A stretch of 64,000 nucleotides of DNA. Source: Prorocentrum cordatum (taxonomy: Eukaryota > Sar > Dinophyceae > Prorocentrales > Prorocentraceae). Positions 56,088 to 64,000 of this stretch are shown in pieces; position 1 is the first letter of the stretch, and the number at the start of each line of letters is the position of its first letter. Location: NCBI GenBank assembly GCA_963575745.1, contig CAUYUJ010015701.1:141001-205000 (forward strand). The letters run 5' to 3'. The notes under the pieces are model-generated. The model was not told the DNA's origin. It was given only the letters and a program-made list of their open reading frames with translations, and did no database searches. A program made the position numbers and the translations under genes.

Positions 56088-56139
56088 GACGCCGGCGCCG
56101 ACGCCCCCCTGGCCTCGGTCGGGACACGGGCTTGTCGAC

Positions 56140-56266
56140 GCTTCTCCTCCTCCTCCTCCTCCTCCTCCTCCTCCTTCTGCTCAGTCCCTCTCCTTATCAA
56201 TTAACTCCTCCTCCTCCTCCTCCTCCTCCTCCTCCTCAGTCCCTCTCTTTGTCAATTAACTCCTCC
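56140..56266. repeat. (TCC)n microsatellite with a duplicated linker
   Basis: Two TCC tracts, each followed by CAGTCCCTCT..TATCAATTAA / TTTGTCAATTAACTCCTCC. Confidence 0.93.
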
Positions 56267-56267
56267 T

Positions 56268-56346
56268 CGGAGCACCACCACCGTGTGTCCGCGCTCAAAG
56301 AATCGGATGACAGATGTGGTGGTGGTGGTGGAAAATCGGCCCATCA
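56268..56346. mobile_element. MT14-like element without internal microsatellite
   Basis: GGAGCACCACCACCGTGTG ... GTGGTGGTGGTGGAAAATCGGCCCATCA. Inverted ends like MT14, with a unique 30-bp centre; a TCC tract lies directly upstream instead. Confidence 0.65.
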
Positions 56347-56504
56347 TCCCTTGGGAGTCACTTGCTCCCGTCTTAGAGTTGCCCCGCGGACCTGGCGCGG
56401 ACTCTGCTCCCTCTTGCCCGCCTGAGGATGGCGAGTCCCAGACCATGACCGTGGTGTGTCCCAAACCGTTTACTTCACGTTCTGGGCGGATCTTGTCCTT
56501 CTTT

Positions 56505-56660
56505 GCTTGCTGGATTTTGACGGTCCAGTTTTCGTGGGATGTCTGCAGCGGGAGGTCTCGTCGAATGTCAGATTGGGTCTCGACATTGTTTAAATCATGG
56601 CCCCGCCAGGTCAAGCCGAGTCCCCCGAACCCGAGTCTTACGTCTCCCCGACTCGGGTGA
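56505..56660 (+). repeat. MT18 dispersed repeat
   Basis: GGATTTTGACGGTCCAGTTT, GGGATGTCTGCAGCGGGAGG, AGTCTTACGTCTCCCCGACT. Confidence 0.6.
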
Positions 56661-56770
56661 CGAGGGCGACGCCGTCGGCGCAGACGTCGACCGCGGATCG
56701 AGCGTCGAAAGTCGTTTCCTCCACGATCGAGGACCGAGGACCGAGGATTCGAAGAGGAGGAAAACGCCGT

Positions 56771-56926
56771 AAACGTGAACTTTTGGCGCTCCGCGCGGAC
56801 TTCTTGGATCCGCTCTGGGCCCCTCCGGCGGCGCCTCCGGCGCCGCCCCTGGCGCGCTCCGCGCGCCAGGGAGGGGGTCCAGCGCAGGTCCAAGACATCC
56901 GCGCGGAGCGCCAAAAGTTTATGTTT
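56771..56926 (+). mobile_element. MT4 element, most complete copy
   Basis: AAACGTGAACTTTTGGCGCTCC ends pair with GGAGCGCCAAAAGTTTATGTTT; internal GGCGGCGCCTCCGGCGCC and TGGCGCGCTCCGCGCGCCA hairpins. 156 bp. Confidence 0.86.
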
Positions 56927-57028
56927 CAGCTGTTCTTTCTTCGTCTAGTTCCCGCTGCAATCGAAGACTCAGGATCCAGGATCGTCGAGCCTGCTTCTCC
57001 CCTCCTCCTTTTGTCTCCAGCGGGCATC

Positions 57029-57219
57029 GGGCCGGACGAAAGGGGGGGATTGGGAAAGGGGCTGTTTCAAAATTTGCTGCATGCAGCTGGTTTCGGCCCC
57101 ACCGAGGGGCCAATTCCTCGATGCATAGCCGCCTCCGGCGCCGGGAGGCGCCAGGAAAATCAGCTACGTGAGCTGATTCTCAACCCCCCCCTTTGCTATC
57201 CCCCCCTTTCGCCCGACCC
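57029..57219 (+). mobile_element. MT3 MITE-like element
   Basis: GGGCCGGACGAAAGGGGGG ... CCCCCCTTTCGCCCGACCC; internal GCTGCATGCAGCTGG and GCCTCCGGCGCCGGGAGGCG. Confidence 0.88.
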
Positions 57220-57382
57220 GAGGGCAGCGCAGCCTGCCCGGGGCCAGCGTGGCGGCGTGTGACGGGCTCCATCGGCGTGCCCCGCGCGGGCAGCGCGTAG
57301 CCACGCGTAGCCTTGCTCGGATCGGAAACGCGCATTCAGTTTTGACACAGACGCCCTCCCATGAGACTTCTTGACGCTGCGC

Positions 57383-58488
57383 GTATCCCCACCACTGGTC
57401 TGCGTGTACTCCGGCAGGGTACCGGTCCGGCCCCACCTGCGGGTCCGGCCTGTGTTCGGTGGTTGCCCAATTGTGGCCGCCTCTCTTCCTAATTTGTCTT
57501 GCAGGTGCATTCCGGGCGTTCTCGCGCTAATTATCTTGCGCTGTGCCCAAGCCTCGGTCATACCGCCCTTTGGACTTTTCCTTGCGGGCCGCAAATCAAA
57601 AAAGTATCCCCACCACCAGTGCGACCCTCCGCCGGCTTTCCAGTCTGCTGCCTTCCCTCCCCGGGTCGGCTCTAATGAGGTTCGTTTTGTCCCTCGCACG
57701 TGCATTGCGGCGTTGGCCTATGTGCCTCCGTTGCCAATCGTCTCGCATTGCGCCCCTGTCGAGATTGACCCGCTCCCTGGAGCCGTCCTTGGAACCGCAG
57801 ATCAAACAAATCCCCACCAGCGCAGTCTGAGTGGGCCGGCCGGCCCGCGCCTGTCCAAGCTAATTCGCCTAGTTCGCGTCCCGGACTTTGCTTTCGCCGC
57901 CTGACCCTCGTTTCGCGGCCGCGACCGAAAAAGTATCCCCACCAACTCGCTGTATAATTAGGCTCGCGCGTAGCCCGCTCGACCTTTTCGGACGCCTCCT
58001 GCGCTTTCGCTTGCGGCCGCGATGGAAAAAAGAAAGTATCCCCACCAGCTCGGACGCCTCCTGCGCTTTCGCTTGCGGCCGCGACAAAAAAGTATCCCCA
58101 CCAGCATGAGGTTGCTTCTCTTCATTCTTTGCGCCGACACGATGTTTGGGCATTTGTGTCGCCTACGGCACGGATGTCGTCCGGGTGTGCCTATCGGTCT
58201 AGTTCCTTTCTGACGGTGCTGTTTGTCTGACTCACACCGAGCGATCGACCTCTGCGTGTTTCTGGTTGCGCCGCCGCGCCATTTTGGCTGCGCTTACCTG
58301 CTGGCCGCCACGGGGATTTCCACGCCACCGGGTTTGGGAGTTCCGTCTGTGGCTCTCCTTCTGAGTGGCTGCCCGCTCGCTCGCTTCGCTTGCCTTTATT
58401 ATCCAGTTGCCCAGTCGCGGCCCGACTAGTGGTTGGACGGTTTTCGATCGGCCTCGCGAGCCTGTTGGCCAAAAAGTATCCCCACCAG
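57383..58488. repeat. Recurring AAAAAGTATCCCCACCA motif block
   Basis: The 17-mer or close variants occur at about 57,383, 57,598, 57,802 (variant), 57,928, 58,030, 58,086 and 58,471, same strand. Two copies are part of a 60-bp tandem duplication (CGGACGCCTCCTGCGCTTTC, GCTTGCGGCCGCGA). Several are preceded by GCGGCCGCGA. Function unknown. Confidence 0.75.
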
Positions 58489-58714
58489 CCCATCCAGAAA
58501 CGATCAGCAGGGGAGTTTGTGAATCAGGGGCGGCAAGATGCATGCAGTCGCGCAGCCGTCTTCGAGAAAACAAGGATCACACATAGCTCCCCACACTGAA
58601 ATTTAAGATGGTGCAAGATACGATGATGCTTCGATGAGGGTGAGGGGGTGTTTCGACGACTCGTGATGGCCGTTGCACTGATTTGTATCTTAAGCTCGCG
58701 TGCGTTTCGAAACT

Positions 58715-59345
58715 TGGAGGCATCTTGGGGCTCTCTTGACATTCTCTTGGGCCCCTCCTGGGGCCTCCTGGGGCTCTGTCTTGGGGCTCTCTTGAGGTCC
58801 TCTTAGGGCCTTCTTGGGGCTCTTTTGGGGCGTCTTCCGGCCCTGTTGGGGCTCTTTGGGGGGGTCTGGGGGCCTTTTTGGGGCTCTTGGGGGGTTTGGG
58901 AGGCCTCCTGGGGCCGTCTCAGGCCGCATTGATCAAACACATGGGGAGTCTTAATTCCCATCGCGCCCTCGGAGGCTCAAACATGCCGTCTTGGGGCCCT
59001 CTTGGGCCGCTCTCGGAGCGCTCTTGGGCGCCCTTTGGGCCGTCTTCGGGCCCTCTTGGGCCCCTCTTGGGGCTATCTTGGGCCGTCTTGGGAGGCCTCA
59101 AGAGCCCATCGGACGCGAAACAACGAGAAGGTAGCAAACATTGATACCCCCTAGGTTTTTGGAGGATTGTGGCCTCTTGGGGGGTCCTTGGAGGCTTCGG
59201 AGGGCACTTGAATCCGTCTTGGGGTCGTGTTGGGGCCTCTTGGACGTGCGTCGGAGGCTATATTGACCCATCTACCGCCATCTTCGACCATCTTGGAGGC
59301 CATCCTGCGCTCTCTGAAGCCCTCTTGGAGCCATCTTGGACCAAA
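58715..59345 (+). repeat. CTTGGGG array 5
   Basis: CTTGGGGCTCTCTTGAGGTCC-type units with A-rich breaks at 58,927-58,990 and 59,108-59,155. Confidence 0.86.
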
Positions 59346-59371
59346 AAGGACCCTCTGCCACATCGCGAGGG

Positions 59372-59629
59372 GGCCCGTCCGGGCACAAGGAAGGGGGGGG
59401 AGGTAAACCTCCCGAGCAGGGAAAGGCAGGAGGTTGGAAAAGGAACCGCTCTAGACCACCTGCGCCCAGATGGCTAGTGGGATTTGCTGCATGCAGCTGG
59501 TTTCGGCCTCGCCGAGGGGCCCACTCCTCGATACATAGCCGCCTCTGGCGCTGGGAGTCGCCAGGCAAATCAGCTACGTGAGCTGTTTCTCAACCCCCCC
59601 CTTTGCTATCCCCCCCTTTCGCCCGACCC
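59372..59629 (+). mobile_element. MT3 element, 5' end diverged
   Basis: GGCCCGTCCGGGCACAAGGAAGGGGGGG on the left; TTGCTGCATGCAGCTGGTTTC and CCCCCCTTTCGCCCGACCC on the right. Longer than other copies by about 70 bp. Confidence 0.78.
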
Positions 59630-59768
59630 GAGGGCGGCGGTGTAGAAGTCGCCAGTGGGAGCCAGTGATTTTTCACACCGCCAACCTCCCTGAGAGTACG
59701 CGCGCAGTTCGCAGGAAGGTGTTGGTGTACACGTTCTCGTGGCGTCTCGTACCTCGAGGGGGGGCCTC

Positions 59769-59940
59769 CAGTGGAGGCCCATGAGCCACCCTGCTTGCCT
59801 GGAGGGTGCCCTGGGTTTCTTGGGTTCCGATGGCTTTGCTGTGGAAGGCCTAACGCTCCCGCAGCAGCCGTCGATGCACGTGCTGGGCCCTCAGGGCTGG
59901 GTTCCTTCCGGGAGGTCTCGTGTGGACCGGCCTCCCCTGC
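59769..59940 (+). mobile_element. MT2 MITE-like element
   Basis: CAGTGGAGGCCCATGAGCCA ... GGACCGGCCTCCCCTG. Confidence 0.83.
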
Positions 59941-59944
59941 ACAC

Positions 59945-60520
59945 GTCTTCTCGTGGCGCCCCGCTGCGCGACGGGGGCGTGCAGTCGACCCGCGTAGGAA
60001 GGACGGGCTGCCTTCCCAATTGTACCCTTTGCATCCTTGCCTCCTCGGTGCATCCTTGGCCGCTCTCGTTCGTCGCGCCCCGCCCGAACAAAACTTCGGG
60101 GTGGGCCCCCAAGGGCCTTGCAGCCTGATCGCGCGTGCCCGATATGCGGGTTGACTGTGCTGCCCTCTTCTGTCCGTCGCGGCGGCGCGGACCCCCCCCG
60201 CGCTCGGAGGCGGCCGCGGCCGCCGCGGGGCACGGCGGGGGCACGGCGGGGGCACGGCGGGCGCGGGCGACGGCGAGCGGCGCGCGCGGCAGAGGCGAAG
60301 GGCCCGCTCGGAGCACGGCGCTGTTGCAGCGCGCGCTCGCGTGCGCGTGCCGGAGGCGCGGTCTCGGCCCCGGCGGCTGCCGCGAAGCCCCTGGCCTTGG
60401 CTGGCCGCTCCAGCCTGCTCTGCGCGGAGCTCTGCCACGTCTGGGCTCAGCAGAGGCGGGAAAAGGTAGCCACGCCGCCGCCCTCGCCCCGTTTTGCCCT
60501 GTCTGGGCCTCCCGGCGGAC
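59945..60520. other. Unassigned, CpG-dense sequence
   Basis: Very high CpG at 60,170-60,420, with GGGGCACGGCGGGGGCACGGC repeats. Open frames exist on both strands; none shows a recognisable domain. Confidence 0.45.
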
Positions 60521-60524
60521 CCTC

Positions 60525-60605
60525 GTCGCCACCGCTGGATCCGCGTCGAATTTCTTGTCAGAGCGCACCCCGGCAGAGGTCCTGGGAACAGCGGTATCCG
60601 TACCT
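60525..60605 (+). repeat. MT13 dispersed repeat
   Basis: CCTCGTCGCCACCGCTGGAT, TTGTCAGAGCGCACCCCGGC, AGAGGTCCTGGGAACAGCGG. Confidence 0.65.
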
Positions 60606-60777
60606 TGGAAGGCGCCCCCGTGAGGGTTTTCTCCGCCTCCCCCTCCTCCGCGCGGCCGCCCTCGTTGTGATCCCTCCTTCTCTGCATGCCCGGCCGTTCG
60701 CCTTGCGCCAGTTGCCCCGAGGAGCCCCGCTTTGGAGCGGATTTGCCTCTGCCTCGCCGCCGACAAGACACAAAAGT

Positions 60778-60925
60778 TCAGGAGGGGAAAAAGCACACAG
60801 ACACAATTAATCGCCGACTCCAGGAAAATATGGGAAGTGGGGGGGAGGACGAAAACCCAGAAAGTATGTGAAAATCTGGGGATTTTGTTTTGTGTGTATT
60901 TGTGTGTCCCAGGGCCCCTTCAAAA
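60778..60925 (+). mobile_element. MT7 element, uninterrupted copy
   Basis: AGGAGGGGAAAAAGCACACA .. AATCGCCGACTCCAGGAAAA .. TTTGTGTGTCCCAGGGCCCC. Shows the empty target state for the nested insertion at 45,180. Confidence 0.85.
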
Positions 60926-61032
60926 GTGCTGGAGCACGGGCGAAGACAAGGATTTCTGTGACGAAAGGCAGGACTGGAGCCCAGGAGCCGCGACGTCGGG
61001 CGCTGCCAGGAGCGAAGCCAACACCTCTGCCT

Positions 61033-61530
61033 GCAGCGGGGGCCCATGCCAAGAGAGAACCCGCTTGCCTCCAGGGTCCCCTAGGTCTCTCTGGGGCTCC
61101 CATTGGTTCTGCTAGGGACAGCGCGACGCTCCCACGCCATAGTACATCGATGGACGTACGTCCTGGGGTCTCAGGGCTGGGGTTTCTCGTGGGAGGCTGC
61201 TTGTGGTGTTCGAGCTCCTGCTGTACTGCAGACGTACGCGTCAACGATCGGCGTGACAGCGCGACGCTCCCACACCAAAAGTCAAAGGGCGTGAGGCCCC
61301 GGGGCCGCAGGGCTGAGGTTTCTCGTGGAAGGGGCTGCTTGTGGTGGTCGAGCTCCTGCTGTACTGCAGACGTACGCGTCAACGATCGGAGTGACAGCGC
61401 GACGCTCCCACACCAAAAATCAAAGGACGAGCGCCCCTGGGGTCTCAGGGCTGGGGTTTCTCGTGGAAGGTTGCCTGTGGTGGTCGTGCTCCTGCTGCAC
61501 TGCAGACGTGCGCGTAGAAGCGGTCGGAGG
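61033..61530 (+). mobile_element. MT2 element with its 3' part in three 138-bp tandem copies
   Basis: CAGCGGGGGCCCATGCCAAG starts the element. GACAGCGCGACGCTCCCAC then occurs at 61,117, 61,255 and 61,393, exactly 138 bp apart, each followed by CTCAGGGCTGGGGTTTCTCG-like sequence and CTGCAGACGT. Confidence 0.9.
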
Positions 61531-61569
61531 TTCGCGCGTAGCTCTCGGCCATCGTCGCCGGCCCCCCCC

Positions 61570-61700
61570 CATCCCAGGACTCATTTCGATTCATTTCGAT
61601 TCGAGTCATTTCGACTTTCTCCGACTCCCGACTTCCCTCCGATTCGATTCATTTCGATCCTCGATCCGACTTATCGATTCAATTCTGGGCTCTCCTGCCA
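61570..61700. repeat. MT12 dispersed repeat
   Basis: ATTTCGATTCATTTCGATTC ... ATTCTGGGCTCTCCTGCC. Confidence 0.75.
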
Positions 61701-61704
61701 TCCT

Positions 61705-62170
61705 CCCTGGCGAGGAGCGGAACGCCGCCGCGGCGGTGGACCGTCGATCGGCGAAGCCCGCGCGGGCCCCGCGGGAAGCCCGTGCTTCTGCCCTGGTTCC
61801 CCAGGGCGTGCGCGCACGTGAGGTCGCCACGTCGTTTTGGCTGTGAATGTCGGAGGGGCGAGAGCTCATGGTAATGATGCGTCTCAGGATTCGCAGGGCT
61901 GTCCCCAGGTCTTCGAAGGTCCCGCACTGGGTGCAGAAACGGGTCCCCAGGTATTCCGAAAGTGCCACACTGGTTGCAGAAGCGGGGGTTGCCAGATACT
62001 CCGGAAATCTTGGAACGCATCCTGCGCCAATCCACTCATGAACATCAGTCTCGTCAGAGCTCGGGCTGAACGGTTTTGGGCGATTTTGCGGGCCGTTTTG
62101 TTCGCTTCGCTTTCGTTTGGCAGCAAAGGGGGAACGGAGATAGAACGAATCGGCGCCGAACCGGGTTCCT
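61705..62170. other. Unassigned sequence
   Basis: GGTCCCCAGGT..TCGAAGGTCCCGCACTGGGTGCAGAA recurs as TTCCGAAAGTGCCACACTGGTTGCAGAA (61,915-61,985). Otherwise nothing recognised. Confidence 0.4.
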
Positions 62171-62174
62171 CCAC

Positions 62175-62430
62175 CTGTTCCTCCTCCTCCTCCTCCTCCT
62201 CCGGTTCCTCCTATTCCTCTTCCTGTTTCTCCTCCTGGTCCTGTGCTTCCTCTTCCTCGTCCACCTCCTCCTCCTCCTCCTCCAGCTCCTCCTCCTCCTC
62301 CTCCTCATGTTCTTCCTCATCCTCCTCCTCCTCCTCCTTCTCCAGCTCCTCCAGCTCCTCCTCCTCCTCCTCCTCCGCCTCCGTCTCCTCCTCCTCCTCC
62401 TCCTCCCCCTCCTCCTCCTCCTCCGTCTGG
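62175..62430. repeat. (TCC)n microsatellite
   Basis: TCC with GTT/AGC interruptions, about 255 bp, followed by a GTC-rich stretch at 62,525-62,625. Confidence 0.95.
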
Positions 62431-62634
62431 GGTAGTTTTCTTCGCTGCGTCCAGTCGTGGCGACGGGAAGCTCCAGCAACGCCCTGTGAAGTTTCGAAGC
62501 GGTCCGAAGCGACGGTAGCCGGCGTCGTCTTCTTTGTCGTCATTGCCGTCGCCGTCGTCGACGCTATCGGCGTCGTCGCCGTCGGCGTCGTCGTCGTTGC
62601 CGTCGTCGTCGTCGGTGTCGCGGGCCACAAAGCG

Positions 62635-63745
62635 GGGCCGCAACACGGGCTGCGGCCGCCGGTCGCGGGGTCGCAACACGGCGCCCTCAACGTGACCTCC
62701 ACGGTTTTTCGAGCAGGAGCAGCAGGACGCGGAGAAACAAGCCGCAGGAGGAGGAGGAGGAGGTGGAGGAGGAGGAGGAGGAACGGGACGAGTAGAAGGA
62801 GAGGAGGTCGAAGCTTGAAGGGAGGGCGAGGAGCAGGAACAGCACGTGAGCAGCAGCAGGAGCTGCAGGAGCAGCAGGAGGAGTGGCCGCCGAGGCGCCC
62901 ATGGCGCGACCTCGAGGTCGGGAGGACGCGCCGCCCGCCGGGCGCGCGCGCGCCGCCCGCGGCCGGTTTGAGCCAGAAGTCTCTCCAGTCTTCGTTCTCT
63001 CTCGGGTGAGCCGTGGGTTGTTGGTGCCTCCGCCCTGCAGGTGTCTCCCCGCCCGCCGCCACGGTCCCCGCTGCCGCTGCTGGCCGCGCCAGCGCGCTCG
63101 GGGTGGGATCCTGCCACACCGGAGTGCCCTCCGCCGTCTCCCTTCCTAATTGTGCGGTCGCCGTGTCTGTCTCGTCGCCCCTCATCCTGCGCGCCGGGCA
63201 ATTCGCCATTCGGTTGCCCCGAATCGGCGCTCGCTGGTGCGGACCGCCTCCGCCTCGCCGCCGACGGAGAAAATGAGTCTTCCCGCGCGCGCACGTTCCA
63301 CCCTGCTCGTAGACGGGAAGGAACGAAGGGAGGAGGGGCATGATAATGTTGAGGGGGAGCCAGGAGGATCTCCAGGGAAGGTGTGTGGGAGGCCCGCTTC
63401 TGAAAACGCTGGTGGCGCTTTCTGTATCGTTTTCAACTGTCCGGTCTTGGACCAACCAAAACGGAACATAAACGGCAGCCCCAATCAGAAAAAAAAACGC
63501 AGCAGAAAAACGGCCCGAACCAGAAATCCCAAAGCGGAACAAAACATTGATCCCAGAACGGGGGAAGCACACATGTCGTTTTCAAAAGCGGAAACAACGC
63601 CCCGGCGTTTTGAGCATCATCTAAGTGCATTTTCCCTCGCTCCTCAGCCTCGAGGCCCCTGCCTGCGATCAGCTGCCTCGACAGGCCCCGAGCGGCAGTG
63701 ACGGCCGGGCTGCCGAGCTGTGTCCGTTCCTCCCCCTCCTCCCAG
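62635..63745. other. Unassigned sequence
   Basis: GGA and GCAGGAGCAG stretches at 62,715-62,885; otherwise GC-rich with no recognised family. AAAAACGGC-type sequence near 63,490-63,520 is only superficially like MT5. Confidence 0.4.
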
Positions 63746-63750
63746 GAAAT

Positions 63751-63902
63751 TCGCTGGCGAAAGCATAGTTTTAGAACTTGCAGAGCGGACCTGCAGAAGA
63801 GGGGACGAGCCCGCCCCCGGCGGCCCCCCAGGAGAGCTGGAATATTCCGACGACGACTGGCTCCCCTTGACTCAGGACCGCAGAGGGCCGGGGAGGTGGT
63901 AG
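63751..63902 (+). CDS. Candidate exon (function unknown)
   Basis: After a polypyrimidine run and CTCCCAG|GAAA acceptor, an open frame reads KFAGESIVLELAERTCRRG .. ELEYSDDDWLPLTQDRR and stops at 63,900. It has mixed, non-repetitive composition with an acidic/aromatic SDDDW patch. It might be a later exon of the kinase gene or another gene, but no family is recognised and a second frame is also open. Confidence 0.3.
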
Positions 63903-64000
63903 GTTTGGGAGGTGGGAGAGCAGAGGAGGAGGAGAGGAGGGGAGGGAGAGAGGAGAGAAGAGGGCGGAGGAATAGCTGGAGGGCGCAGGATGGAGTGGAG

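Noticed and set aside
58278-58290. GCCATTTTGGCTG, resembling the spliced-leader core
   Set aside because: Only the 12-base palindromic core matches; the diagnostic CTCAAG end and tandem copies are absent.
1-64000. tRNA, rRNA, CRISPR, bacterial operons or viral genes
   Set aside because: No cloverleaf, rRNA core, regular spacer-repeat array, operon structure or viral protein signature was seen; the regular arrays are satellites without unique spacers.

Overview
This is nuclear DNA of a dinoflagellate. Two places carry tandem relics of the dinoflagellate spliced leader (32,690-32,728 and 53,891-53,922, repeats of CCATTYTGGCTCAAG). The one recognisable host gene uses GA, GC and GT intron donors with AG|G acceptors, which is a dinoflagellate habit. 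High GC, giant introns and dense repeats would suit a Prorocentrum-like genome, but the genus is an inference.

Most of the window (3,821 to about 56,090) is one plus-strand gene for a NIMA-related (NEK-type) serine/threonine kinase. Ten small exons can be recognised: 3,821-3,913, 6,616-6,671, 14,355-14,376, 14,574-14,621, 18,957-18,995, 27,468-27,514, 32,349-32,400, 42,818-42,896, 50,066-50,150 and 56,039-56,087. Together they give about 570 nt (190 codons) in 52.3 kb and join in one frame from the hinge (VLEYADGGDL) to the end of the C-lobe (QSRPSAGTLLEL). HRD, the catalytic Lys and Asn, DFG and APE are all intact. The N-lobe exons are not seen and are probably upstream. Introns run from about 0.2 to 10.4 kb.

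The introns and the 3' flank are packed with three kinds of sequence. (1) Short non-autonomous inverted-repeat elements (MITE-like), in at least 14 families named MT1-MT18 here. MT1 has 8-9 bp target duplications and MT5 one 10 bp duplication. (2) Microsatellites and minisatellites: GGA/TCC, TTG, ATC, GAC, GT, CT/GA, AGAGT, a GCTGAG array, a 90-bp array, and five co-oriented CTTGGGG arrays. (3) A decayed LINE-type retrotransposon (about 32,690-39,392) in the 10.4-kb intron, with an endonuclease remnant (GDWNMD), a weak reverse-transcriptase remnant and a C-terminal RGRPRRRWTDHVDAF block. Its 5' edge is a triple spliced-leader relic, which suggests a trans-spliced transcript was copied back into the genome.

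The most interesting points are: the split kinase gene with mixed donors; a ~197-bp intron inside the catalytic loop that is itself an inverted-repeat element with non-canonical ends; MT1 elements holding whole satellite arrays between their ends (22,603-24,606); a MITE nested in a MITE with a perfect 10-bp target duplication (45,170-45,417); and an upstream fragment copy of the first visible exon. Almost all other long open frames are translations of simple repeats and are not called as genes.
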